A stretch of 64,000 bases of DNA. Source: Brucella pituitosa. Lineage in GTDB: Bacteria; Pseudomonadota; Alphaproteobacteria; Rhizobiales; Rhizobiaceae. The stretch covers positions 930,001-994,000 of the forward strand of contig NZ_PYSY02000001.1 in assembly GCF_003049685.1 (NCBI RefSeq), given 5' to 3'. Shown in pieces: positions 28,970 to 37,156 of this stretch. How positions within the stretch are numbered: position 1 is the stretch's first letter; each line of letters begins with the position of its first letter. The position numbers and the translations under genes are program-made. The notes beneath the pieces are model-generated. The model was not told where the DNA came from and searched no databases. It was given only the letters and a program-made list of their open reading frames with translations.

Positions 28970-29947
28970 ATGGCTATTTCACGGCGAAATTTTATCGTTG
29001 CAGCTTCCGCTGCAGGTGGTGGAGTAGCTTTATCGCCATTTGAAGCTTCGCAAGCTGCGGCGCAAACGCCTGTGTCGAAGGTTGAAAACTCTGGTTTTCA
29101 TAGGTTTCAATTTGGCGACTTCGAAATCACGACGCTTTCTGATGGGCGCCGGGCAGGCGAAGCGCCAGAGAAGACCTATGCGATCAATCAGGATCCGAAA
29201 GATGTCGCGGCCCTGCTGGAAGAAAATCTGCTTCCTACCGATCGTTTTGTGAATAGTTTTACGCCCGTTTTGATCAATACTGGCAAGGAGCTGGTTCTGT
29301 TCGATACAGGAATGGGGGCAGGAGCCCGTGAAGCAGGGCAAGGCAAATTGATCAGTGCACTGGAGGCTTCAGGCTACAAGGCGGGTGATGTTTCCCTTGT
29401 TGTTCTCAGCCATTTCCATCCCGATCATATCGGCGGTTTGATGGAGGACGGCAAACCAGCCTTTGCAAATGCACGCTATGCTGCCGGACAGAGAGAGTTT
29501 GATTTCTGGACTGATCCAGCCCGGCTCGAAAGCCCGGCAAAGACTGTCGCACAAATGGTCGAAAAGAATGTGAAGCCGTTAGCAGAAAAGACCACCTTCA
29601 TCGATGATGGCAAAGAAGTGGTCCCCGGTATTCATGCTATCGGCGCTTACGGCCACACGCCGGGGCATTTGGCATTCCGGGTGGAATCGGATGGCAAATC
29701 GCTCATGCTGATTTCAGATACGGCTAACCATTCGGTTATTACCTTGCAGCGTCCCGACTGGCACGTTTCATTCGATATAGACAAGGACATGGCGGTTGAG
29801 ACCAGAAAGCGCATCTTCGATATGATTGCTACCGACCGGCTGCCTTTCATTGGATATCACATGCCATTTCCGTCGCTTGCATATCTGCAGCGTGAAGGTG
29901 AGGGCTATCGTTACGTCCCTGAAACCTACCAAATTCGTAACACTTAA
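28970..29947 (+). CDS. Exported metallo-beta-lactamase-fold hydrolase
   Basis: 325 residues. A twin-arginine signal (SRRNFIVAASAAGGG) precedes the mature domain. Zinc ligands: SHFHPDHIGG, His in YGHTPGHLAF, Asp in LISDTANH and a late His in IGYHMPF. The layout resembles YtnP/AHL-lactonase-like proteins of the family, so lactones are a plausible substrate, but the fold also covers phosphotriesterases and arylsulfatases. Divergent from atpB. Confidence 0.88.
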   Translation: MAISRRNFIVAASAAGGGVALSPFEASQAAAQTPVSKVENSGFHRFQFGDFEITTLSDGRRAGEAPEKTYAINQDPKDVAALLEENLLPTDRFVNSFTPVLINTGKELVLFDTGMGAGAREAGQGKLISALEASGYKAGDVSLVVLSHFHPDHIGGLMEDGKPAFANARYAAGQREFDFWTDPARLESPAKTVAQMVEKNVKPLAEKTTFIDDGKEVVPGIHAIGAYGHTPGHLAFRVESDGKSLMLISDTANHSVITLQRPDWHVSFDIDKDMAVETRKRIFDMIATDRLPFIGYHMPFPSLAYLQREGEGYRYVPETYQIRNT

Positions 29948-29959
29948 ATCGACAGACTT

Positions 29960-30011
29960 ACGGTGCAAGGGGCTTCAATTTCACGAAGCTGGAAAATAAA
30001 CCTTGCACCGT
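29960..30011 (+). terminator. Branched inverted repeat after the metallohydrolase gene
   Basis: Outer stem ACGGTGCAAGG/CCTTGCACCGT, with an inner GCTTC/GAAGC hairpin, 12 nt after the stop; a T-rich stretch follows about 14 nt later. Probably a terminator. The rest of the 287-bp gap to 30235 shows nothing else. Confidence 0.6.
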
Positions 30012-30234
30012 GGGTTGCTCTATTGTGTTTTTTTCCGGTTCAGAACGCGATGTTCCACCAAAGCATTGAATGAACTTTATAGTTTTAGCCTCAATCACTT
30101 ATCCTGACTTATTTAAGTCGAGTGCAACCCGTGCCGACAAACTATTGGTTTACATAAAATATTTCTACTTTCCCGAAGAAAATCCCGTTATGACTGACAG
30201 GGCAAGAGCATTCTTTGATGAATAGGTATCTGAC

Positions 30235-31290
30235 ATGTCTCGTTTCGCCCATATGCTTGCCATACTAGCAGCCACCACGGGATTGATGACCGCAGAAGTT
30301 CAAGCCTGTACGCGGGTCGTCTATCACGGAGAAGCCGGTCGGACGCTCACAGGCCGAAATATGGATTTCAAAGATCCTATGGTCAGCAATTTCTGGGTGT
30401 TTCCCCGTGGAATGAAGCGCAACGGACGGGCCGGCGCACGTTCAATGGAATGGACTTCAAAGTTCGGCAGTCTTGCCGTATCCGGTTATGACATTTCAAC
30501 GGTCGACGGCATGAACGAAGCTGGCCTCAATGCCAGCCTTTTGTGGCTCAATGCCACCGCGTTTCCCGAAGATGACAAGAGCACGCCCCGCATGTCGCTT
30601 GCGATTTGGGCCCAATTCTATCTTGATCAGTTCGCAACAGTCTCAGAGGCAGTCGAATATACGCGCAACAATCCTGTTCAGGTCGTGAGCGGGGAAGTGC
30701 CGGGGCGTCCCGGCAGTCTTGCCCCACTCCATTTGACGCTCTCAGATGCAACTGGCGATAGTGCCGTTCTTGAGTGGATCGACGGGGCGCTGAGTATTCA
30801 TCACGATCGTTCATATCAGGTTGTCACCAACGATCCGCCATTTGATATTCAACTTGCCAATCAGAAATACTGGAGTGGGGTCAACGCGCTCAACTTTCTT
30901 CCCGGGAGTGGCCGCTCTGAAGACCGTTTCGTGCGCGCCGGTTTTTACGTCAATGCGGTGACCCAAAGCGATGACCCGCGAATTGCTGCTGCTGCGGTGT
31001 TCAGTGTGATCCGGAACGCTTCAGTGCCTTATGGCGTGAGCCTTCCTGATGCGCCGAACCTGTCCACAACTCGCTGGCGAGTGGTGGCTGATCAGAAGGC
31101 TATGTTTTTCCACGGCGAATCGGCGACATCACCCAATATTTTCTCGGTGGACATGAAGAAACTCGACTTCTCCGAGGGCGCACAAGTTCGCAAGCTTGAT
31201 CTGGGTATTGATATGAGCCGCGTGCTTGTCGGAGAAGTATCAGATCAGTTCGTTCCTGCAGAACCGTTTACTTTCGAAGCGGCGGAATGA
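30235..31290 (+). CDS. Exported Ntn-hydrolase, choloylglycine hydrolase/penicillin V acylase family
   Basis: 351 residues. A signal peptide ends at EVQA, so cleavage exposes Cys25 as the N-terminal nucleophile (ACTRVVYHG). Family motifs: GRNMDFKDPM, the GYDISTVDGMNEAGLNASLLWL segment, and the VTNDPPFD asparagine. These enzymes cleave linear amides such as bile-acid conjugates, penicillin V or N-acyl homoserine lactones; which applies here is not visible. A choloylglycine hydrolase is a known host-adaptation factor in Brucella, but orthology to it is not shown. Confidence 0.88.
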   Translation: MSRFAHMLAILAATTGLMTAEVQACTRVVYHGEAGRTLTGRNMDFKDPMVSNFWVFPRGMKRNGRAGARSMEWTSKFGSLAVSGYDISTVDGMNEAGLNASLLWLNATAFPEDDKSTPRMSLAIWAQFYLDQFATVSEAVEYTRNNPVQVVSGEVPGRPGSLAPLHLTLSDATGDSAVLEWIDGALSIHHDRSYQVVTNDPPFDIQLANQKYWSGVNALNFLPGSGRSEDRFVRAGFYVNAVTQSDDPRIAAAAVFSVIRNASVPYGVSLPDAPNLSTTRWRVVADQKAMFFHGESATSPNIFSVDMKKLDFSEGAQVRKLDLGIDMSRVLVGEVSDQFVPAEPFTFEAAE

Positions 31291-31425
31291 GCCACTGGAT
31301 TGAAAGATCGTGGTAGGGGTTTCGGTCTCAATCCTCTGAATCTATTCATCAGCTTTCAATTTGTTCTGGGACTCGATTTTTAGGCTTGCGGGAAAAGCCT
31401 TTATATTCTAGGGCTTTCTCCGGCT

Positions 31426-31464
31426 CGGAGCGTAGCGCAGCCCGGTAGCGCACTTGACTGGGGG
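31426..31464 (+). tRNA. 5' half of tRNA-Pro(GGG), interrupted by the prophage
   Basis: CGGAGCG acceptor 5' strand, TA, D-arm GCGC-AGCCCGGTA-GCGC, then anticodon stem CTTGA and loop CTGGGGG. The sequence then becomes AAAAAGCTCCAG instead of the TCAAG needed to close the anticodon stem, so T-arm and acceptor 3' strand are missing. The 3' half should lie beyond the right end of the prophage. Anticodon GGG at 31460-31462. Confidence 0.85.
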
Positions 31465-31480
31465 AAAAAGCTCCAGTGAC

Positions 31481-32617
31481 CTATTCCCCCTTAGTTTTCA
31501 ATGCCTTGATATCTTCTGCAGTGTAGTCCGTGGCTTTTTCCGTGGCGCTCATTGCATCCATAGCGGAGCGCACATCTTCAATCATTGCATGAGCATATTT
31601 CGTGGTGGTTTTGATGTCAGTGTGGCCGAGCAACTTCTGAGCAACTCGTAGGTTGCTGGCTCTCAAAATCCGGGTAGCAGCGGTGTGCCTGGTATCATGA
31701 AAGCGGAAGTTCTCAACGCCAGCATCTGACACAGCTCGGCGCATTGCGCTTTTCACGCCGCTCTCTGTCAGTGGATATCTTTCCCCGCGAACATATTCCG
31801 GCTTCCTTAGAGTTCGTTTCGCTACGAACGTGAAGACCTTTTCTTTATGATGATTTCTCTCATCCCATAGCAGGTCGAATATTGCCTGAGACATGGGGAT
31901 GATCCGCACCTTGTTACCTTTTCCGGTAACGGTAAACGTCTTTCCAAAGAAATCTACATTCGCCCATGTGAGGCCCAATATCTCCATACGACGACAACCT
32001 GACAAAAAAGCGAAGCGCACGGCTACATCGTAACCGCGCTCGAGCTCGCTCATAATCTGGTTTTCTTCGCCAATGGATGCTTCTCGAACTCTCTCACCTT
32101 TTTCAGCAAGTAAATGCTGCGACCAGTTGATGTCGTTCGTCTTAACCCTCCAGACCTTAGCCGCTCGTATAAGCATCTCACGTAATGGCTGTGTCATGGT
32201 TCGGTTGACAGTTGCCGGTGATATCTTCTGCGCGACTTTTCGGTTAGGGATCAAATCGTTTCTGCGCTTAGCCACGAGTTCAGCCACTTTACGATCATTG
32301 ATTTTGCTGAGCTTGGTTTTTCGACCGATGGACGCAGCCAGCCAGTCAAGCGCCCAAAGAGTGGTTAGATTGTTCTTATGGTGCTGGGCGACTTCATCCC
32401 AGTATTTCGTTACGGCGACTTCAAACGTCAGATCGTCTGATTGAAAGGAAGCTGCGTTCGCCATTTCAAGCGCAGCTTCTTCTCTTTTCTGACGCTCTAC
32501 TTTGAGCGCTTCTCGCTCCGAAGTTTTTCGCGTGTTGCCCGAAAATCTATGACCGCGTAGCCGGAACTCATACGAGTAGGTGCCGTCCTTGCTGTCTTTT
32601 CGGATGAAAACTGGCAT
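31481..32617 (-). CDS. int: Tyrosine recombinase, phage integrase
   Basis: 378 residues. N-terminal arm/SAM-like DNA-binding part, then the catalytic domain with Arg209 (SGCRRMEILGL), His307-Arg310 (HDTRHTAATR), His332 (LLGHTDIKTT) and nucleophile Tyr341 (KYAH). GGAAG ribosome site eight bases before the ATG. Its stop lies 17 nt from the broken tRNA. The first 121 bp overlap, out of frame, the end of the excisionase-like gene. Confidence 0.95.
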   Translation of the reverse strand: MPVFIRKDSKDGTYSYEFRLRGHRFSGNTRKTSEREALKVERQKREEAALEMANAASFQSDDLTFEVAVTKYWDEVAQHHKNNLTTLWALDWLAASIGRKTKLSKINDRKVAELVAKRRNDLIPNRKVAQKISPATVNRTMTQPLREMLIRAAKVWRVKTNDINWSQHLLAEKGERVREASIGEENQIMSELERGYDVAVRFAFLSGCRRMEILGLTWANVDFFGKTFTVTGKGNKVRIIPMSQAIFDLLWDERNHHKEKVFTFVAKRTLRKPEYVRGERYPLTESGVKSAMRRAVSDAGVENFRFHDTRHTAATRILRASNLRVAQKLLGHTDIKTTTKYAHAMIEDVRSAMDAMSATEKATDYTAEDIKALKTKGE

Positions 32618-32796
32618 TCTGTGGTCTTCCGTTGGTTTTTGAAGGCTTCAATGTCAGCCGGTTCATATCGGCGGATCTTCCTCATGCCTCTGCCTATATT
32701 AATGAACGGCAACTCACCGTCATCTGTCAAATGGATTAGATGGCGATGGGAAATGCTCAGCGCTTCCGCAGCCTGCTCTGGGGTTAATAGTTTCAA
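32497..32796 (-). CDS. xis: Excisionase-like helix-turn-helix protein
   Basis: 99 residues. Residues 1-55 (LTPEQAAEALSISHRHLIHL, then FINIGRGMRKIRRYEPADIEAF) form a MerR/excisionase-type winged HTH. The basic C-terminal 40 residues are encoded in the overlap with int. Position directly before int supports a recombination directionality role. Confidence 0.8.
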   Translation of the reverse strand: MKLLTPEQAAEALSISHRHLIHLTDDGELPFINIGRGMRKIRRYEPADIEAFKNQRKTTECQFSSEKTARTAPTRMSSGYAVIDFRATREKLRSEKRSK

Positions 32797-32867
32797 TTTT
32801 CCCCTCCAAAATTGTGATTTGTTTCCGTTTCGTTCGCGGTGTAAGACAGCCAGCTTTGGAGGCTGTC

Positions 32868-33137
32868 ATGGGAACATTCAGCACGAACGCGACATTGGGC
32901 GATTGCCTGCGATGCGGTGAGACCATCACGGCGCACTGTCATACGTGCGGGCGATACACTGAACTGGATATTCAGGCGCTGGCGGATAAGCTCGGCTCGG
33001 AACACGGTGCGATGTTGAATGACCTTGCCCCCAAGCTGAAATGCTCGGTCTGTAACGGCAAACGCCTGCAACTGCTGTATTCCAACATCTGCACGAGGCA
33101 AACCGGGCTTTCCAAAAACCCATGGGGCGGGAGGTGA
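32868..33137 (+). CDS. Cysteine-rich small protein of unknown function
   Basis: 89 residues from ATG 32868 with GGAG six bases upstream. Three cysteine pairs, CLRC, CHTC and CSVC, with a nearby His, suggest a zinc-ribbon-like fold. It is the only rightward gene in this part of the prophage and is divergent from xis, so it has its own promoter and may be expressed in the lysogen (a moron-like position). Confidence 0.7.
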   Translation: MGTFSTNATLGDCLRCGETITAHCHTCGRYTELDIQALADKLGSEHGAMLNDLAPKLKCSVCNGKRLQLLYSNICTRQTGLSKNPWGGR

Positions 33138-33139
33138 CA

Positions 33140-33361
33140 TCACTCACCGCCTTTCAGGGCTTGGCGACCGTCGCACCAGTCCGTTTCTTTGATGAGTTTC
33201 GAGAAATCCTCGATTATGCCGCGATTGCTCTGGCTGAGTTCGATGGAACGGGCGAGCAGTTCATTGCGCTTGATAAGGAGAGGTTCGTTGACTACGGCCC
33301 ATTTCTCTCCTGATATGAAGCCTAGCCCCGCTGCAAAGAATATAACTGCAAGCTCCTTCAT
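33140..33361 (-). CDS. Small membrane-anchored protein
   Basis: 73 residues from ATG 33361 (GGGAG upstream). An N-terminal hydrophobic helix (LAVIFFAAGLGFISG) is followed by a charged helical part with two cysteine-free repeats of Glu/Lys. The start overlaps the previous gene by four bases (ATGA). Unknown function. Confidence 0.65.
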   Translation of the reverse strand: MKELAVIFFAAGLGFISGEKWAVVNEPLLIKRNELLARSIELSQSNRGIIEDFSKLIKETDWCDGRQALKGGE

Positions 33362-33543
33362 TCGCTCTGCTCCCCTAGTGGGCTGGCGTTGAGAGCTTCG
33401 ATTATCTCCTTCGCAACCCTGCCAACATCGTGATGGGTGAACTTCCATCCCAGAAACTTCAGACGGTCATAGGCGATACGCAGAGCTTCTGCTTGCGTTC
33501 TGTCGCCGTACGCCACCTTCTCGATCAGTTCCTTACTCGGCAT
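33358..33543 (-). CDS. Small phage protein of unknown function
   Basis: 61 residues from ATG 33543 (MPSKELIEKVAYGDR). Mostly helical and charged; no recognised motif. Overlaps both neighbours by 4 and 11 bases within the leftward operon. Confidence 0.65.
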   Translation of the reverse strand: MPSKELIEKVAYGDRTQAEALRIAYDRLKFLGWKFTHHDVGRVAKEIIEALNASPLGEQSE

Positions 33544-33718
33544 TGCTGGCCTCCTTTGCGCGCAAGATGGCGATGCGACCCATGTGGTGGGAAATAGCTT
33601 TCGCATCGTTCTCAAATCCGTATTGAGTGCCTTTCGAGAGTTCGCGAATATATCCTTCGCGTTCGGTTATTTCCCTATCAGGCCCGTCCAGATTGGATAG
33701 TCTGTCAATGAGGGTCAT
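33533..33718 (-). CDS. Small phage protein of unknown function
   Basis: 61 residues from ATG 33718 (MTLIDRLSNLDGPDREITER). Helical and charged, with a His pair near the C-terminus (AISHHMGR). ATGA overlap with the upstream gene. Not recognised. Confidence 0.65.
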   Translation of the reverse strand: MTLIDRLSNLDGPDREITEREGYIRELSKGTQYGFENDAKAISHHMGRIAILRAKEASNAE

Positions 33719-34341
33719 GTGGCGGTCTCCAAGGCGGCGCGGGCGCGTTCTTGCCACCACAAAAGATCGGTTGTCTGGGTGAAACTGGCGATTTCCTCGA
33801 GCGCTTTCCTTGCTGCCGCGAGTTGGGTTTCGAGGGATCTGACGTACGCTTCTCGATCTGATGCTTCTCCGCGCATAACTTGGGTGGCGCGCTCGACTTC
33901 CTGCTTCATCCGCTTAGTCGTGTATCGTGGTGCAGCTTCATCATCGCCCATAATCATGGCGTTGATCTTTTGCAGACGTTCTATCTCCACAGTCAGCGCC
34001 GCGTTGTCGGCTCTCACTTGCTTCAAGTCATCTTGAGATTGTGCGAGACGTTGCTCTGCGGTTTTGCGCATAGCCCGTTCCACCGCAATGATGGCCTCGG
34101 CCTGCGAGAAAAGGACGTAATCCCCTTCATTCTTTGGCTCCATTTCGTCGTGCCAGTTTTGTCCGTATCGCTCCAACCCTTCGACCGGCGCGGTGGGGCG
34201 GGTGACGGCATAGTTATGAGCATCCATGAGCGCAAGACGGTCATCCACCGTCACAGGACGGCTGAAATGTATTTGCAAGGTGTGCCCGTCTGTCCCGGTG
34301 GACATGGAAAGCATATCTTCAAGAAACGGTTTCAATGTCAT
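33715..34341 (-). CDS. Coiled-coil phage protein
   Basis: 208 residues from ATG 34341. Residues ~85-190 form a long coiled coil (AEQRLAQSQDDLKQVRADNA, LTVEIERLQKINA, VRSLETQLAAARKALEEIA). The N-terminal 80 residues are a separate region. ATGA overlap with the DUF3307 gene. Structural or scaffold role possible; no family recognised. Confidence 0.7.
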   Translation of the reverse strand: MTLKPFLEDMLSMSTGTDGHTLQIHFSRPVTVDDRLALMDAHNYAVTRPTAPVEGLERYGQNWHDEMEPKNEGDYVLFSQAEAIIAVERAMRKTAEQRLAQSQDDLKQVRADNAALTVEIERLQKINAMIMGDDEAAPRYTTKRMKQEVERATQVMRGEASDREAYVRSLETQLAAARKALEEIASFTQTTDLLWWQERARAALETAT

Positions 34342-34670
34342 TTCAGCACCCACACTGCAAGCACGGTCCACCACGCCTTACAGGCGATGTGCAGGGCTTG
34401 ATCCTGATTGAATGAAATTTTCCCGGAGCATTTGTAGTCATCAATCCGGCAGTGCAGAATGAATTCGCAGATTGCGAGAAACAGACTGCCAGTGATGATA
34501 CCGACGAAACCGGCGTGAATGGCCGAGTGAGCGCCAAGCGCCTGATACCATGGCGTTCCAGCAAGAGGCGCGAAACGGTTCTTCGCCTTGGCGAGGAAGT
34601 CACCCTGCAACGGATAATCTGCCAGCACATGACCGAATACGAGAAGGCCGAACAGCTCAAGCGTCTGCAT
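34338..34670 (-). CDS. DUF3307 family membrane protein
   Basis: 110 residues from ATG 34670 with AGGAAG upstream. The signature HVLADYPLQGDFLAKAKNR and the histidines in GAHSAIHAG and FILHCRIDDYK match DUF3307, a family common in phages. Three to four membrane helices. Function unknown. Confidence 0.85.
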   Translation of the reverse strand: MQTLELFGLLVFGHVLADYPLQGDFLAKAKNRFAPLAGTPWYQALGAHSAIHAGFVGIITGSLFLAICEFILHCRIDDYKCSGKISFNQDQALHIACKAWWTVLAVWVLK

Positions 34671-34821
34671 CGCTGCTTCCTGTCGGATGAGAATAAAACT
34701 GCTCTTGTTTGCCGCACTTAGTGCAACGATATCCGTTGCCTGGAACAAGCGCTTGGAAGCGGGTCATCTTCCATTCATGACGGCAAAAGCGCTGGCGGAT
34801 TTTAGTTAATAGCTTTCTCAT
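34657..34821 (-). CDS. Small zinc-ribbon-like protein
   Basis: 54 residues, MRKLLTKIRQRFCRHEW at the start, then CTKCGKQEQFY. Cys-x2-His plus Cys-x2-Cys spacing suggests one zinc site. Its start overlaps the HNH stop (ATGA) and its end overlaps the DUF3307 start by 14 bases, so it fills the gap between them exactly in operon style. Confidence 0.7.
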   Translation of the reverse strand: MRKLLTKIRQRFCRHEWKMTRFQALVPGNGYRCTKCGKQEQFYSHPTGSSDADA

Positions 34822-35348
34822 TCCGACGCTCCCGGTGAGGCTGGGAGGGGAAAGTTGAGCTGCGCAAATTCTCCATATTTGGCGTAAGCCGCAGCATCAC
34901 GAACTTTAGCTGCCTCCTCTGGGGTGACATAAGAACCGAGGTTAATGTGACCTCGTTCAGTGTTGATCGTCGCCCGCCAGCGATTTTTCTCTCGGTACAC
35001 GCCGACAAAACCACTCTTTGATTTCCGAAAATTAATTCTGTTCACGCTGTTCTGAGCATGAGTGGCGATACGCAGATTTGTTCGTCTGTTATCGAGACCG
35101 TTACCGTTAATGTGGTCCACCAAGTGACCCGCCGTAGGGCGCATTATTTCACGATGTAGCCTGACAGTTTTACCAAGTGCGGATCTCTGCGCATAAACAG
35201 AATGCTTGTCGATCTTGCTGGACCATCGATTACGGTCCAGAAACTTCGCATCTTCTGGGCTAACGATAACTGTGTAGCCTTTTGTGATTTCACTGAAGCA
35301 ATGATTGCCACATTCACAGATACTCACTTGCTTTGAAGGGTTAAGCAT
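34818..35348 (-). CDS. HNH endonuclease with AP2-like DNA-binding domain
   Basis: 176 residues. HNH part: VDHINGNGLDNRRTNLRIAT; C-terminal AP2/ERF-like domain: SGFVGVYREKNRWRATI to LGSYVTPEEAAKVRDAAAY. This combination is typical of free-standing homing endonucleases in phages that cut intron- or gene-less alleles and spread the gene. It sits between two unrelated genes with short overlaps. No intron visible around it. Confidence 0.88.
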   Translation of the reverse strand: MLNPSKQVSICECGNHCFSEITKGYTVIVSPEDAKFLDRNRWSSKIDKHSVYAQRSALGKTVRLHREIMRPTAGHLVDHINGNGLDNRRTNLRIATHAQNSVNRINFRKSKSGFVGVYREKNRWRATINTERGHINLGSYVTPEEAAKVRDAAAYAKYGEFAQLNFPLPASPGASE

Positions 35349-36150
35349 CTGAGCCCCCCTTCGCGACCAATGAGCGGATTGCTATAGCGCTAACACGATG
35401 CTCTTGTGCGAGCATGCGACCAGTAACGTCCGGGCCACCTTCTTCTGCATCGTAAGCTTCCGCTTCGCTTTCGTGCCATTGCGCCGCTTCCTCCAAAGCC
35501 TGCGCACGCTCTGAGCTTGTGTCTTGAGAGAGGGCGAATTTCACGCGCTGATATGTGTCAAAAATAGCCTGATTGAAATCATCGCCGTCCCAATCGATAT
35601 ATTTGCTTAGGTCAAGGCGGAACATTCTATCAACGTAATCTAGCGCCTCCAACGCCTGCGCACGCGGGGATGGGGAGGGTTCGATTGCGGACAGATACCC
35701 TACGATGGCATCTTCAAGCATTTCACGGTCGGCATCGTTTGGAGTGTAATCTCCATTGTCGCCTCGCCATTCGTAACCCTGCACGTAATCATAGATGCCT
35801 TGAGCGTCTACCTTCACCCCTTGCAGGAATGGGGCGGCTGGTAACTTAATACCAAGCTCCCACGCCTGCTTATAAACAGCTAAGGCGAACTCTTTGTTCT
35901 CAAGCGTGAAATCAAAGCCAAACTCTGAAGACAGATTAAATGCCATTGTTTCAAGCATTGTGTCTGTCGGGCATTGAGGAATGAGGCGGTGCGACGAAGG
36001 GATGCCGGACATCAACGGATAAGCCGCTGTTAATGCCAGTCTCATACGTCGCGCTTGTTCCGGCAATGGCTCAACCGACTTCACATATTCGCGTGTTTCT
36101 TCAAACCACGCATTGATTGCCGCCTGTACTGCTTCATCTGGGATGGTCAT
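35341..36150 (-). CDS. Phage protein of unknown function
   Basis: 269 residues. Two acidic helical halves; each ends in a segment of the type RAQALEALDYVDRM and RAQALEEAAQWHES, suggesting an internal duplication or modular growth. No catalytic motif seen. Start overlaps the upstream HNH gene by four bases. Confidence 0.7.
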   Translation of the reverse strand: MTIPDEAVQAAINAWFEETREYVKSVEPLPEQARRMRLALTAAYPLMSGIPSSHRLIPQCPTDTMLETMAFNLSSEFGFDFTLENKEFALAVYKQAWELGIKLPAAPFLQGVKVDAQGIYDYVQGYEWRGDNGDYTPNDADREMLEDAIVGYLSAIEPSPSPRAQALEALDYVDRMFRLDLSKYIDWDGDDFNQAIFDTYQRVKFALSQDTSSERAQALEEAAQWHESEAEAYDAEEGGPDVTGRMLAQEHRVSAIAIRSLVAKGGSDA

Positions 36151-36560
36151 GGGCGCGACTCCGCTGCGCTCACGTACAATTGACGTGGCGGCTGTCCTGA
36201 TTTGGTGAACTGTTTTGGCTGCTTGTCAGGCTTGCTGAACCCGGCGCTTTTTATCGTTCCTTTCGGTTCCACAATGCCGATGTGCTTTTTGCGCTGACTG
36301 TTTACCTTTGAGCGAATTGCCGCTTCGGCAGCAGTTTTATTCTTATGCTCATCTTCGGTGATGGCTTGAAGGTTGCTTTCACAGTGCTTTCCTCCGAGCC
36401 AAAGCGGTGTCTTATGGTCGAACTGAGGCTTAACGCCTGGGCCAAATTTCACGCCAGAGATAGCGCACAAACCTCCTTGACGTTCGACAATACGATCCTT
36501 TGCACTGTCAGGAATTTTGCTGTCGTCGTTTTTACCGACCCATTCTTTAACTGAGCGCAT
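36147..36560 (-). CDS. HNH endonuclease
   Basis: 137 residues. HNH core: Cys in GGLCAISG, then FDHKTPLWLGGKHCESNLQAI and HKNKTAAE. Strong GGAGGTG ribosome site. The basic C-terminal tail is rich in Lys/Pro. Phage HNH proteins act in packaging, recombination or homing; being in the early leftward operon beside NinB, a role in recombination is more likely than packaging. Confidence 0.85.
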   Translation of the reverse strand: MRSVKEWVGKNDDSKIPDSAKDRIVERQGGLCAISGVKFGPGVKPQFDHKTPLWLGGKHCESNLQAITEDEHKNKTAAEAAIRSKVNSQRKKHIGIVEPKGTIKSAGFSKPDKQPKQFTKSGQPPRQLYVSAAESRP

Positions 36561-36735
36561 GGTTCACCTCCGAGAAGTCGGTGAGCGACAGGACGATAGC
36601 TAGATACTGTTCGCACTCGCGGTCGAACTTACCGCGGACTTCGCGCTCAAGCTGGCTGTGGGTGGAGACGTACTTTTCAGCCTTGGCCTTGGTGCTGCGA
36701 GCTTCCCAAGGAGCATGTAGGGAAATAGCGGTCAT
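36547..36735 (-). CDS. Small phage protein of unknown function
   Basis: 62 residues, charged and helical (STKAKAEKYVSTHSQLEREV). Overlaps ninB by four bases and the HNH gene by 14. Not recognised. Confidence 0.65.
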   Translation of the reverse strand: MTAISLHAPWEARSTKAKAEKYVSTHSQLEREVRGKFDRECEQYLAIVLSLTDFSEVNHALS

Positions 36736-37148
36736 CCGAATTTCCTTTCATCGTCAGCGAAAATCACATCGTTTTGCGCACCCCATGCGTGGATAAGCTC
36801 AATGAGTTCACCCATTTCATCCTTCGAAAGATCGGATGATGATGTGCTGAGATTTACAAAGCCGGTGCCGTCGAGGTTTGGCACAAAGCGCAGTTCCTGC
36901 TGCTTGGCTCGCTTAAGACCGTCGAGGAAGATCAGCTTCCAATCGTCGCAAGCCAGCTTTACGCCATGGTATCGGGCCTGATCTGCTACCTCTGTGAGCA
37001 TCGCCCACATTTTATCGTTCTGTGGCAGCGAACGCTTTGGGGCTTTGAACTCTACGCGGGTTCCCCAACGTAGGTGCTTGCTGCGGAGCCAGTTGATTGC
37101 CTTCTGGCGCACAAGGTCATTGCTTATTACGAGGGTTGCTCTGCTCAT
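36732..37148 (-). CDS. ninB: NinB/Orf family recombination protein
   Basis: 138 residues. The RSLPQNDKMWAMLTEVADQA segment and the C-terminal SKDEMGELIELIHAWGAQNDV helix match phage lambda NinB (Orf), a recombination mediator that helps load the annealase onto SSB-coated DNA. Located with SSB, exonuclease and annealase genes. Confidence 0.88.
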   Translation of the reverse strand: MSRATLVISNDLVRQKAINWLRSKHLRWGTRVEFKAPKRSLPQNDKMWAMLTEVADQARYHGVKLACDDWKLIFLDGLKRAKQQELRFVPNLDGTGFVNLSTSSSDLSKDEMGELIELIHAWGAQNDVIFADDERKFG

Positions 37149-37156
37149 GGCTCACC

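Noticed and set aside
8601..30011. Direct or inverted repeats that might form a CRISPR array or insertion sequence
   Set aside because: The repeats are isolated palindromic intergenic units without regular spacers; no transposase gene or array is present in the window.
31426..31480. A complete tRNA gene at the attachment site
   Set aside because: After CTGGGGG the anticodon stem cannot close and no T-arm follows, so only the 5' half is annotated.
33122..33313. Short rightward frame after the cysteine-rich gene
   Set aside because: It is opposite the small membrane protein at 33140-33361, which has a ribosome site, a hydrophobic helix and operon overlap.
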